Shown: positions 1 to 8,163 of the stretch, in pieces
How the letters are laid out: each line of letters opens with the position of its first letter
Position numbering within the stretch: the first letter of the stretch is position 1
Source of the DNA: an uncultured Clostridia bacterium
Lineage (GTDB): Bacteria > Bacillota > Clostridia > Oscillospirales > Ruminococcaceae
Assembly (NCBI GenBank): GCA_947625155.1
Contig: CANQNG010000002.1
Coordinates: 102,381 to 166,380, forward strand
DNA length: 64,000 nucleotides
Direction: 5' to 3'
The notes under the pieces: model-generated
The model's input: the letters and a program-made list of their open reading frames with translations, nothing else
Database searches by the model: none
Told to the model about the DNA's origin: nothing
Program-made: the position numbers and the translations under genes

Positions 1-1207
1 CCTGCAATACGAGCTCATACAATGCTGTCACGCTGTGCCCGGAACCGATCTCCCCGGCATCCACGGCATCGTTGGCAAAATCTTCATTTGCCAGCAGGCG
101 GTTCTCATAGCCCACCAGCCGATAGCTTGCTACCGTGTCCGGGTCAAATGCCACCTGTAGCTTGACATCCTTTGCAACCGTGTAGAGCGTACCGCCCATT
201 TCCTCCACGAGGACTTTTCTCGCTTCCAGTTCGGAATCGATGTAGGCATAGCTCCCGTTGCCGTTGTCGGCAAGGGCTTCGAGGTTGTTGTCTTTCAGGT
301 TGCCCGTACCGAAGCCAAGCACGGAGAGGAACACCCCGGTCTCCCGCTTTTCTTCGATGAGCGCTTTCAGCTCCTCCTGCGAGGAAAGCCCGACATTCAG
401 GTCGCCGTCCGTTGTGAGCAGGACACGGTTGTTGCCGCCCTCAATGAAGTACTGCTTTGCGATCTCATAGGCACGGACAATGCCCTTTTCTCCGGCAGTT
501 GAGCCGCCTGCGGAAAGGCTGTAGACCGCATCGGAAATGGCTGCCTTCTCACTCCCCGGCACGCCTTCCAGTACCACTTTCTCTGCGCCCGCATAGGTCA
601 CGATGGAAATGCGGTCGTTTTCGTTCAGCTCACCGGTCAGCATGGAAAGCGCTTCCTGCACGAGGGGGAGCTTGTCAGCCGAATACATCGAACCGCTCAC
701 ATCGATCAGGAACACCAGATTCATCGGCTTGCGGTCGGTCATCTTGATCTTTTCCGCCTGCAAGCCCACCAGAAAGAGCTGATTTTCTGGGTTCCACGGG
801 CAGTCATACATTTCCGTTGTCACCGAAAGGGGTGCACCGTCCTGCGGTTCGGGGTAGTCGTAGGAGAAGTAATTGATCATCTCCTCAATGCGCACCGCAT
901 CCGGTTCGACTTTGCCAGTCGTCTGTATCATCCGGCGGACATTCGAGTAGGATGCCGTGTCCACATCCACAGAAAAGGTCGAAAGGGGCTGCTCCGCTGT
1001 ATTTTGGAATGCGTTTTCTATCACATGGTCGTAGGCTTCCTGTCCCTCCTCTGCGATCGCACTATCTTCCGCATCTTCATAGCTTTCCACGCCCTGCTGC
1101 ATGGACGGTAACGAATTGGTGAACGACTCATCCGCTTTGGAAGAGCATCCGGTCAGGACTGTCGTCATACCGGCAAGCAGCAATGCCATAGCTCTGTATT
1201 TTTTCAT
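1..1207 (-). CDS. VWA-domain lipoprotein (YfbK-like), C-terminus cut by window edge
   Basis: The frame is open from the start codon at 1207 down to base 1, so the C-terminus is missing. A lipoprotein signal peptide with lipobox LTGC (Cys about residue 20) predicts anchoring to the outer face of the membrane. It is followed by an acidic linker and a YfbK-type N-terminal domain (motif SVDVDTASYSNVRRM). A von Willebrand A domain then carries an intact MIDAS: DVSGSM, the threonine in GGSTAGEKG and the aspartates in TTDGDLN. Such domains bind protein ligands through a metal ion. A GGTATTC-type ribosome site precedes ATG. It lies 12 bases downstream of the anti-sigma-like gene, so it is probably co-transcribed with the ECF sigma factor. 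Family assignment is firm; ligand and role are unknown. Confidence 0.88.
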   Translation of the reverse strand, partial: MKKYRAMALLLAGMTTVLTGCSSKADESFTNSLPSMQQGVESYEDAEDSAIAEEGQEAYDHVIENAFQNTAEQPLSTFSVDVDTASYSNVRRMIQTTGKVEPDAVRIEEMINYFSYDYPEPQDGAPLSVTTEMYDCPWNPENQLFLVGLQAEKIKMTDRKPMNLVFLIDVSGSMYSADKLPLVQEALSMLTGELNENDRISIVTYAGAEKVVLEGVPGSEKAAISDAVYSLSAGGSTAGEKGIVRAYEIAKQYFIEGGNNRVLLTTDGDLNVGLSSQEELKALIEEKRETGVFLSVLGFGTGNLKDNNLEALADNGNGSYAYIDSELEARKVLVEEMGGTLYTVAKDVKLQVAFDPDTVASYRLVGYENRLLANEDFANDAVDAGEIGSGHSVTALYELVLQ

Positions 1208-1219
1208 AAGAATACCTCC

Positions 1220-2155
1220 TTAAAGCTGCCTCTCCCATTCCCGGAGAAAGGCTTCCAGTTCGGCGTACCCGGTCAGGTACATCCGGTCGTAAAAGTAATC
1301 GTCCGTTCCCCGGCTGTCACACAGCACAGGAACGCTTTCCTCTGTCATCAGCGAATACCACCCGCTCTGGAACAGCACCTTGCCGTCCTGCGTCCGCTCA
1401 AACTGCGGCGCACAGGCATCCGTCAGCGCCCAAGCAGCATCCTCCGTCTGCCGGAGCGGCAGGACATATTCATGCCCGATCTCGAGCAGGTAGGGGGTAT
1501 CGCTCACGATCGTCAGGCTGTTTTCCGGCACTTCTGCCCCGTAGCAGTCCACCACTTCCATCGAGTAGACCACCGCTCCGGTGTCCGGTTCCTGCACCCC
1601 GTCCTGAACGATGACATCCACAAAGCACTCCGTCTGTTCCAGCACATCCGCTTCACTGAAATAGCTGCCCTCCGGCGCTTTCAGCGGCACAGACAGGGGA
1701 ATGCTGCCGCTGCCCGGTACAGCAAGGTCGCTGTAGTGAAGCAGTTCCTTCTCATCCGAGGTAGATGCTTCAGGTGCGGCTATGCCCTCATTTTCCTCTG
1801 CGGCATCTCCGTATTTGGCATCCCAAGCATCAGCTTCGCCTTTGGGAGAGTCCTCCGCTTCTTCCCCGCTGCTTTCCTCTGCCGTGAAGTAGCTCTGGTT
1901 CTCATCGGTCTTTGCTGGATGAAGCGACTTCTGAAACATCTGATAGCTCTTTGCCCCCACGATGACAAGCAGCAGACAAGCCGCTGCAATGCGTGCAAAT
2001 GCCATCATCTGGATATGGGATCTCTTTCCGGCTGGCTGCTGTGCCGGCTGCTGTTCAGGCAGACGGCTTTCGATACGCTCCCAGAGCGCTTCCTTGTCCG
2101 GAATTGTCTGCTGCATTTCTTCCCTGCACCTTTTTTCTATTTCTTTTCTGGTCAT
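1220..2155 (-). CDS. Single-pass membrane protein, probable anti-sigma factor
   Basis: The chosen start is the ATG at 2155, because it overlaps the sigma factor stop as ATGA; this gives 311 residues. A short charged cytoplasmic segment (residues 1-50) is followed by one membrane helix (about 51-70), then an acidic low-complexity stretch and a roughly 200-residue extracellular domain that I do not recognise. There is no HxxxCxxC zinc anti-sigma motif. Position directly after an ECF sigma gene with translational coupling, and the cytoplasm-helix-exterior layout, are what suggest sigma-factor control; this is inference. The downstream VWA lipoprotein may act on the same side of the membrane. Confidence 0.65.
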   Translation of the reverse strand: MTRKEIEKRCREEMQQTIPDKEALWERIESRLPEQQPAQQPAGKRSHIQMMAFARIAAACLLLVIVGAKSYQMFQKSLHPAKTDENQSYFTAEESSGEEAEDSPKGEADAWDAKYGDAAEENEGIAAPEASTSDEKELLHYSDLAVPGSGSIPLSVPLKAPEGSYFSEADVLEQTECFVDVIVQDGVQEPDTGAVVYSMEVVDCYGAEVPENSLTIVSDTPYLLEIGHEYVLPLRQTEDAAWALTDACAPQFERTQDGKVLFQSGWYSLMTEESVPVLCDSRGTDDYFYDRMYLTGYAELEAFLREWERQL

Positions 2156-2700
2156 AGCAGACTTCCCTCCTCTGCAAGCTTCTGTAATTTGCCGATCGCA
2201 TTCCGGTATTTCCAAGAAATTGTCCCCAGCGGACGTTTCAGAATGGCTGCGATCTCCCGGAACGTCAATTCTGCGGCAATATGCATCCGAACGATCTCTT
2301 GTTCGTCCTCCGGCAGCACCGACAGGATACCCTCCGTCTGCATGTGTTCCGTGACAGTGTCAGCAGCAGTTTTGGTTTCTGTAAGGGCAGCAGGGCTGAC
2401 CATCTCCGCATCCTCAACCGGGATCGTGTGTCCTGCCTTTCGCAGGTAGTCTATCGCCATATTCCTTGCGATCGTCATCATCCAGCAGCGGTGTCCCCTG
2501 CCGGGTCGGTAGCCTGCTGCACATTCCCACAGTTTCAGGAAAAAGTCGGAAGTCAGATCTTCCGCATCTTGGTGGTTATGTACCTTTCCGAGGAACAGTC
2601 TGTATATGGTATCGGCATAGGCATCATAGAGGTCACGCAGACCTGTCTTGTCACCTGCCGTGACTTTTCCGATAGCGGCTTCAAATTCCGCATCTGTCAT
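2152..2700 (-). CDS. ECF-family RNA polymerase sigma factor
   Basis: A 182-residue protein with sigma region 2 (residues about 20-90, including the DAEDLTSDFFLKLWE segment) and region 4 (about 125-175, a helix-turn-helix around LTFREIAAILKRPLGTISWK). There is no region 1 or 3, which is the ECF layout. The start at 2700 is preferred over the in-frame ATG at 2718 because AGGAG sits 8 bases before it. It would direct core RNA polymerase to a small regulon, possibly including its own operon with the anti-sigma-like protein and VWA lipoprotein. No matching promoter could be identified with confidence upstream. Confidence 0.9.
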   Translation of the reverse strand: MTDAEFEAAIGKVTAGDKTGLRDLYDAYADTIYRLFLGKVHNHQDAEDLTSDFFLKLWECAAGYRPGRGHRCWMMTIARNMAIDYLRKAGHTIPVEDAEMVSPAALTETKTAADTVTEHMQTEGILSVLPEDEQEIVRMHIAAELTFREIAAILKRPLGTISWKYRNAIGKLQKLAEEGSLL

Positions 2701-2774
2701 AGCTTTCGCTCCTTTCATTCCGGAATGGAAACCGGTGCATTACCGGCTTCAAGACGTCTCTGTCAAATAGTACG

Positions 2775-2795
2775 ATACAGCCATACGATCTGTAT
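2775..2795. promoter_or_regulatory. Inverted repeat upstream of sigma operon
   Basis: ATACAG and CTGTAT arms separated by 9 bases lie in the 348-base gap between the divergent sigma operon and the VanY-like gene. It could be an operator. There is no other support; the remainder of the gap holds only the promoter of the VanY-like gene. Confidence 0.25.
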
Positions 2796-2954
2796 GAAAA
2801 ATAATAGACAAATATTTGCGTTGGTTTTTGTGCATCCTGCACATTCCGTCGTTTTTTCTGCCATTAGTATACCATATTGCCCCGCTCCCGGTCAACCTTT
2901 GCAAGCCGTGAATGCCGAAATATTAAGAATTTTGTAAAAAAACCCGAAAAAGTG

Positions 2955-2983
2955 TTTACAGAATGTTTTTTTTGTGGTATAAT
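2955..2983 (+). promoter_or_regulatory. Sigma-A promoter of the VanY-like gene
   Basis: TTTACA (2955-2960), a 17-base spacer and TATAAT (2978-2983) lie 65 bases upstream of the ATG at 3049. Confidence 0.8.
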
Positions 2984-3048
2984 GAAAATAGTATGCGGCA
3001 TTGACAGAAAAACGTTTGCCGCAAAATGTACAAGAGAGGAGAACAACT

Positions 3049-4092
3049 ATGGCACAGAATTCGCGCAGGAACTACCGGATCAGGTATGATCGTATTATTT
3101 TTGTTGCGGTAATGCTGCTTGTGATGATATTGATCCTAAGCTCCTGTATCAGCAGCTGCGGAAAAAAAGACAATGATCCCGGTAACACAGAGCCCGGCAA
3201 CACACTGGACGATCAGCTCCAGACGGATCCTGTCTCCGGAACACCTGTCCCACAGGCAACACAGCCGCCCAAAGTCACATACTCCACCATTTCCGTGGAT
3301 ACAGAGGATGTACATACAGGAGACCTGATCCTGTGCAATGCAGAGCATCCCTGTGAATTTGATACGGCTGCCATTTCGGAGGGCACATCAGCCGATGTCA
3401 ATTTCGTTACCATCAAGAGCGTTCTGGACACGAAAACCGAAAAGCACTATTCCGCCTCCGACTGGGAAGTCGGACTTGACCGGGATGCGGCGCTCGCTAT
3501 GGACAGTTGGTTCGAGGGGTTCTATGCACAAAACCACAACACCGACCTGCGCATGATCGGCGGCTATCGTGCGGATGCCAGCGATCTGGATTTCCGGACA
3601 GGCAGAACACTCACCATTGGCGTATACCCATCCGGTGCAAGTTCCAATTTCTACAGCGCCACAGGCGATTATGCTTGGCTTGCTGAGCACGCTGCCGAAT
3701 ACGGCTTCATCCAGCGTTATCCGGAAGAGAAGGACGACTACTTCGATGAGGACATCACTTCCAGAAGATCTGCGGTGTTCCGCTATGTCGGCATCGCACC
3801 TGCTGCCTACATCACGGAAAAAGGCATCTGTCTGGAAGAATTCTTGGAAGAGATCAAGGCATATTCCATTGACAATATGCTCAAAGTGACCAGCGGTACG
3901 GCACAGTATGGCATGTATTACATGCCTGCCAGCAACGGCAGCCCGAAAACCAGCTTCTCTGTTCCGGCTGGAAATGTAAATTATGAGATCTCCGGCAACA
4001 ACATGGACGGCTTTGTCATCACCATTGCCCTGAATGCAGAAGCAGCCGATACCACACAGACCGAACCGCATTATGAAGATCTGGAAGAATAA
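3049..4092 (+). CDS. VanY/M15B-like membrane-anchored protein lacking the peptidase metal ligands
   Basis: 347 residues; the ATG at 3049 has a GAGAGGAG ribosome site, better than an upstream TTG. A membrane helix (residues 16-36) is followed by a Pro/Thr-rich linker and a domain of about 200 residues. Its fold signature matches D-alanyl-D-alanine carboxypeptidases of the VanY type (ALAMDSWFEGF, IGGYRADASD, WLAEHAAEYGFIQRYPEEK, FRYVG near 244-248, LEEFLEEI). The zinc motif normally written SxHxxGxAxD reads DFRTGRTLT (181-189), and the ExWH before FRYVG reads RRSAV (239-243), so the expected His, Asp and Glu are absent. It is likely a non-catalytic peptidoglycan-binding or scaffold protein. Monocistronic: own promoter and terminator. 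Confidence 0.75.
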   Translation: MAQNSRRNYRIRYDRIIFVAVMLLVMILILSSCISSCGKKDNDPGNTEPGNTLDDQLQTDPVSGTPVPQATQPPKVTYSTISVDTEDVHTGDLILCNAEHPCEFDTAAISEGTSADVNFVTIKSVLDTKTEKHYSASDWEVGLDRDAALAMDSWFEGFYAQNHNTDLRMIGGYRADASDLDFRTGRTLTIGVYPSGASSNFYSATGDYAWLAEHAAEYGFIQRYPEEKDDYFDEDITSRRSAVFRYVGIAPAAYITEKGICLEEFLEEIKAYSIDNMLKVTSGTAQYGMYYMPASNGSPKTSFSVPAGNVNYEISGNNMDGFVITIALNAEAADTTQTEPHYEDLEE

Positions 4093-4100
4093 CAGCACAG

Positions 4101-4129
4101 AAATGCCTCCCCGTCCGGGGAGGCATTTT
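4101..4129. terminator. Bidirectional intrinsic terminator
   Basis: A 12-base stem (4101-4112 with 4117-4128, loop GTCC) rich in GC, with a T run on the plus side and an A run on the other, sits between the convergent VanY-like and solute-binding genes. Confidence 0.88.
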
Positions 4130-4132
4130 TTA

Positions 4133-5398
4133 TCAGGAGCTTGCAATGGCTTTGATGTTGTCATAAAATGTCTTGGCAGCTTCCTCGAGCGTTGCCTGAT
4201 CATAGACCACTAAATTACATGCTTCCGTGAACTTGTCGATCAGATCTTCATTCTCCACGAACGGATCCATCTGTGAAAGCTCCGTATTGCCCTCCATGCA
4301 AAGAGAGGCTTCATACTGGAGACCGGAAAGCATATCATTTTCTTTCAGCGTTTTCTGGGCTGCATTGCTCAGAGGGATACCCTTTTCCACCCCCTGCAAG
4401 ACAGCCATTTCCGGGGAATTCAGCAGGAAATCCAGCAGAATGGCAGCTTCTTCCGGGTGTTCCGTATGCTTGCTGATCGCATACATCGTGGCAGGCTTGG
4501 CATACCAGTTTTCGCCGCTTTTTTTGCTGTCCGCTGCCGTATAGGGAGCGATCACGATCTCATATCCCTTTTCCTGTGCGCTGCCGAAATAATTCACCGC
4601 ATCACTGACCCAAGCTACGCCGCCCGCATAGATGCCCTTTTCAATGTTCAGCCGGTCATAGTATTCCACCTGCGGAAAGACCTTTTCTGCCACCATCCGG
4701 TCATAGAAGTCCAGCATGACCTCCAGTTCTTTGACCGTGAAATTCAAAGAACCGTCCTCTTTCAGAAAAGTTTTTCCGGTCACCTGCTCCGCATAGGAAA
4801 TAGAATACAGCCAGATCGACTTGGTAAGTCCGGACATGGGGTAGATACCGTCCGCCTGCATGACCTTGGCAGCTTCTCGCAGATCATCCCATGTTTCGGG
4901 AACATCCAGCCCGTACTGATCATACAGTGTCTTGTTGATATAGACGGTCTCGGTATTCATGGCGATCGGAATGGCATTGAGCGCCTCTCCCCTTCTGCCG
5001 TAGTCCAGCATTTCGGGCGAAAAATTGGACAGATCCACGAGATCCGCTACATCTTCGATATTATAATACCCTGTTCCGTCCGGAGAGTATTCTGCAAGCC
5101 ACCCGAAATTGATCTGCATCACGTCTGCCTCCGTATCAGATACCATCTGCACCCGGCTCCGGGCTTCATAGCCTGACCACTCTGAATAGCTGACATTGAC
5201 CCTGATGTCCGGATTCAGCTCCTCGAACTTTTCCACGGCGGCAATGGTATATTCATTACGGGCATCGTTCCCCCACCATGAGAGAGTGATCTCCACTTGT
5301 TCATGCTGCTTTTTCACAACAGTCTCTCCTGCACAGCCTGTCAGGAGCAGACAAACTGCGGTGGATACTGCCGCTGCACGCCAACCTCTGCGCATCAT
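4133..5398 (-). CDS. Extracellular solute-binding lipoprotein (sugar type, family 1)
   Basis: 421 residues with a lipobox LTGC (Cys 22), then a two-lobed binding protein of the carbohydrate ABC family (ITLSWWGNDARNEYT; WDDLREAAKVMQADGIYPMSG; AILLDFLLNSPEMAV). Such proteins capture oligosaccharides at the outer face of the membrane. No permease or ATPase gene lies nearby. Instead its start overlaps the stop of a sensor diguanylate cyclase by 4 bases (ATGA), with GGAGG inside that gene. The pairing suggests the binding protein feeds ligand information to the cyclase's extracellular domain rather than, or as well as, transport; this is inference. The ligand is unknown. Confidence 0.88.
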   Translation of the reverse strand: MMRRGWRAAAVSTAVCLLLTGCAGETVVKKQHEQVEITLSWWGNDARNEYTIAAVEKFEELNPDIRVNVSYSEWSGYEARSRVQMVSDTEADVMQINFGWLAEYSPDGTGYYNIEDVADLVDLSNFSPEMLDYGRRGEALNAIPIAMNTETVYINKTLYDQYGLDVPETWDDLREAAKVMQADGIYPMSGLTKSIWLYSISYAEQVTGKTFLKEDGSLNFTVKELEVMLDFYDRMVAEKVFPQVEYYDRLNIEKGIYAGGVAWVSDAVNYFGSAQEKGYEIVIAPYTAADSKKSGENWYAKPATMYAISKHTEHPEEAAILLDFLLNSPEMAVLQGVEKGIPLSNAAQKTLKENDMLSGLQYEASLCMEGNTELSQMDPFVENEDLIDKFTEACNLVVYDQATLEEAAKTFYDNIKAIASS

Positions 5399-6891
5399 TC
5401 CTTCACCTCCGGCTCACCGATGGTATAGGTGTCCTTGCCCCTTTCTTTGGAGGCATACAATGCCTTATCCGCAATGTGATACATAGACTTGAAATCATCG
5501 CCCTGCCCTCGAAAGATCGCAACACCGATGCTGGCAGAGATCTTGTATTTGCCGTCATCGCCTGTATAATTGCCGCGGAATGCCTGACAAAGCGCTTCAC
5601 ACTTAGCCTTCACAAACTCCGTATAATCCACGCCATCCTCCGGGGAAACGTTCATGAACACACAGAATTCATCTCCGCCGATCCTGCCGAGGAGATCCAC
5701 TGTGGAAAACTCTGCACGCAGGATACTGCCGATCTTGGCAAGCACCTGATCGCCGTAGGCATGCCCCAGCGTATCGTTGACCCCTTTGAAATTATCCACA
5801 TCCAACAAGATAAGGGCATGCTGTTCAAAGTTCAGGGCATTGGCGAGCCGATTCTCCGTATACTCCTCAAAAGAGCGCTTGTTCAGAATACCAGTCAATT
5901 GATCGGTATGCGCTTTCGTGTCCAGGCTTGCCACAAAGGCTTCCACCGGTCTTGTCATCCGCAAAGACAGCACCACGCCCAGAAGTGCAGCCAGCAATGC
6001 CGCCAGTATCGCTGCGAAGCAGACAAAAACACGCAATGTCTGCATTTCTTTCAAAATGATCGGGGTCGGGATGGAGCAGATGACATACCAGTCATCGCCG
6101 CACCCGGTCACCGTCACCAGATAGGCATTATCCATGGCTGTGGTAGCATTATGATCTTTCACCCGCTGCATGATCTGCTCCGGAAGCGGCTGACCGACCT
6201 CATCCTGCACCGAGGAATACAAAATATCATAATTCTGGTTCGTCAGGCGGATCTCCATATCGCTCATGGTCTCCGGGTTGTCAAATACGTCCTCCAGCTC
6301 GTCGGTATAGAAAGAAATGACCAGCAGCGCATTGTCATGGATGCGCTTGACATAGTAGATCCGTTTGAAATTCCCCTGAAATCCTGCTGCCCAGCCGTCA
6401 CGGGTACGCTGGTTGGTGATCATCGATGCCAACTCCTCATAGATCTCATCACCGAACAAATTGACCGTGCCATTGGAAATTTTGCCGACCGTGCGGTTAT
6501 TGCGGTAAACGATGCCATAATCCACAAAGTTTTCCATGATGCAGAGACTGTAGAGCTTGTCTGAAATGATCTTCTCGGTATTGATCGCCTCGTACTCGTC
6601 ATTATCGGGGTCAGTCGCATCATATGTATATGTCTCTTCTGAAGCAAAAGCCAGCGTAGCGATCGTTTCCATCCTTGCAAGATAGCTGTCCATATTCAGC
6701 TTCATCTGTACATTCAGGGAAGAAGCAAGCGAGCTGACCTTGCTCTTGAGCATACGGTCTGCCGTTTGCAGTGCCAGAAGAGAAACCAGCAGTACTGCGA
6801 CCACAACGATCAGGATATAACCGCCGATCATGGAGTATTTCAGGCTCTTGATCTGCTTCAGGCTCGGGGTAGGATACTTCTGCCGTTCCAT
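5395..6891 (-). CDS. Membrane diguanylate cyclase with extracellular sensor domain
   Basis: 498 residues; the ATG at 6891 has AAGGAG 9 bases upstream, so the in-frame ATG at 6936 is not used. Two membrane helices (about 20-42 and 298-322) flank an extracellular region of about 250 residues with a Cache-like look. A C-terminal GGDEF domain (about 330-495) carries the intact motif GRIGGDEF and the metal Asp in LLDVDNFK. It would make cyclic di-GMP from two GTP at the inner face of the membrane. The product-inhibition site (RxxD before GGDEF) reads STVD, so feedback inhibition through the usual I-site looks lost. Co-transcribed with the solute-binding lipoprotein. Confidence 0.9.
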   Translation of the reverse strand: MERQKYPTPSLKQIKSLKYSMIGGYILIVVVAVLLVSLLALQTADRMLKSKVSSLASSLNVQMKLNMDSYLARMETIATLAFASEETYTYDATDPDNDEYEAINTEKIISDKLYSLCIMENFVDYGIVYRNNRTVGKISNGTVNLFGDEIYEELASMITNQRTRDGWAAGFQGNFKRIYYVKRIHDNALLVISFYTDELEDVFDNPETMSDMEIRLTNQNYDILYSSVQDEVGQPLPEQIMQRVKDHNATTAMDNAYLVTVTGCGDDWYVICSIPTPIILKEMQTLRVFVCFAAILAALLAALLGVVLSLRMTRPVEAFVASLDTKAHTDQLTGILNKRSFEEYTENRLANALNFEQHALILLDVDNFKGVNDTLGHAYGDQVLAKIGSILRAEFSTVDLLGRIGGDEFCVFMNVSPEDGVDYTEFVKAKCEALCQAFRGNYTGDDGKYKISASIGVAIFRGQGDDFKSMYHIADKALYASKERGKDTYTIGEPEVKE

Positions 6892-7142
6892 GCTGCTCTC
6901 CTTTACGATCATTTTGCCTATCAAATAGACATGCATAATTCATTATAACATGTATTGCGGAAATATTCATGAATTTTTTGTGAAAATTTTATTTCAAAAG
7001 CAAGATCTCCCCGCAAAGCTGGATCAGTGCAGGAAATGGATCGTATTTCTGTTTTCCCATATATTGAACTGTGTGTATTTTTTCTGTTCTGGTACTTGCA
7101 TTTCTCTGCAAAAGATGCTATAATAAAAAACAGGACATCTTC
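6892..7142. other. Divergent intergenic region
   Basis: An AT-rich gap between the cyclase and MoxR genes. It contains the clear plus-strand promoter described separately. On the minus strand a TATAAT hexamer (6942-6947) is present but without a convincing -35 at normal spacing. No RNA element was recognised. Confidence 0.5.
7096..7124 (+). promoter_or_regulatory. Sigma-A promoter of the moxR operon
   Basis: TTGCAT (7096-7101), 17 bases, TATAAT (7119-7124). Transcription should begin near 7131, just before the moxR start. Confidence 0.82.
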
Positions 7143-8159
7143 ATGAAAGGAAATCAAAACTCTATGTCACATCCTGTCAACGCAAAGTCCGCCGTCAGAA
7201 CAGAGCGATCATCCAATCACTCTCCCTCCCTGCACCCGGTCCTCCAAGAAATGCTCCGGGAGATCGAAAAGGCAGTCAACGGTAAGCGTGAGGTGATCTA
7301 TAAGGTGCTGCTTGCTATACTGGCAGGCGGTCACATCCTTCTGGAGGATATGCCCGGTGTCGGCAAGACCACACTGGCGCTTGCCATTTCCAAAACACTG
7401 GCGCTGTCCTGTAAGCGCATCCAGTTCACACCGGATGTTTTGCCGACAGATGTTGTGGGCTTTACGATGTACCATAAGGAAAGCAACACCTTTTCTTTTA
7501 AGAAAGGTGCTGCCTTTTGCAATCTGCTGCTTGCGGACGAGATCAACCGCACCTCCAGCAAGACACAGTCTGCACTGCTGGAGCTAATGGAGGAAGGTTC
7601 CGTCACGGTGGACGGCGTGACACATGCGCTGCCTGCGCCGCACATCGTCATCGCCACGCAGAACCCGATCACCTGCGTGGGTACGCAGAAGCTGCCGGAA
7701 TCCCAGCTTGACCGTTTTTTGGTGCGGCTCTCTATCGGCTACCCCAAAGAGCAGGATGAAGTGGACATGCTGAAAGCAAGGCAAACTGCCGATCCTCTGA
7801 AGTCTGTACGGCAGGTCGCAGATGCCGCCGTACTGCTGCAGCTCCGGCGGGAAACGGAACAGATCTATGTCAGCGAAACGCTTTACCAGTATATCGTCTC
7901 CCTCACAAATGCCACACGCTCTCATCCCGCTATCCGGCTGGGTGTCAGCCCGAGAGGCTCACTGGCGCTGATGCAAATGGCAAAGGCTTCTGCCTATGCC
8001 GAGGGGCGGGACTACCTGCTGCCGGATGACATCGCCTATGTCTGCCCGGATGTGTTCTGCCATAGGATACTGCTGCACGGCGCAAACCCCGGTGCAGAGG
8101 AAGCACAGGCTGTCATTCAGGAGATACTGGCTTCTACGCCGCTGCCATGGACGGACTGA
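7143..8159 (+). CDS. MoxR-family AAA+ ATPase
   Basis: 338 residues from the ATG at 7143. The ATG at 7164 (AAAGGAAA 10 bases before it) is an equally good start and would leave a longer 5' leader after the promoter. Walker A is MPGVGKTT, Walker B LLADEINR, sensor 1 IATQNPI, with an arginine-rich C-terminal lid (VSPRGSLALMQMAKA). MoxR ATPases act as chaperone-like factors, often paired with DUF58 and VWA or transglutaminase proteins, as here. First gene of a tight run with the DUF58 gene 4 bases later. The client of this system is unknown. Confidence 0.93.
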   Translation: MKGNQNSMSHPVNAKSAVRTERSSNHSPSLHPVLQEMLREIEKAVNGKREVIYKVLLAILAGGHILLEDMPGVGKTTLALAISKTLALSCKRIQFTPDVLPTDVVGFTMYHKESNTFSFKKGAAFCNLLLADEINRTSSKTQSALLELMEEGSVTVDGVTHALPAPHIVIATQNPITCVGTQKLPESQLDRFLVRLSIGYPKEQDEVDMLKARQTADPLKSVRQVADAAVLLQLRRETEQIYVSETLYQYIVSLTNATRSHPAIRLGVSPRGSLALMQMAKASAYAEGRDYLLPDDIAYVCPDVFCHRILLHGANPGAEEAQAVIQEILASTPLPWTD

Positions 8160-8163
8160 TACT

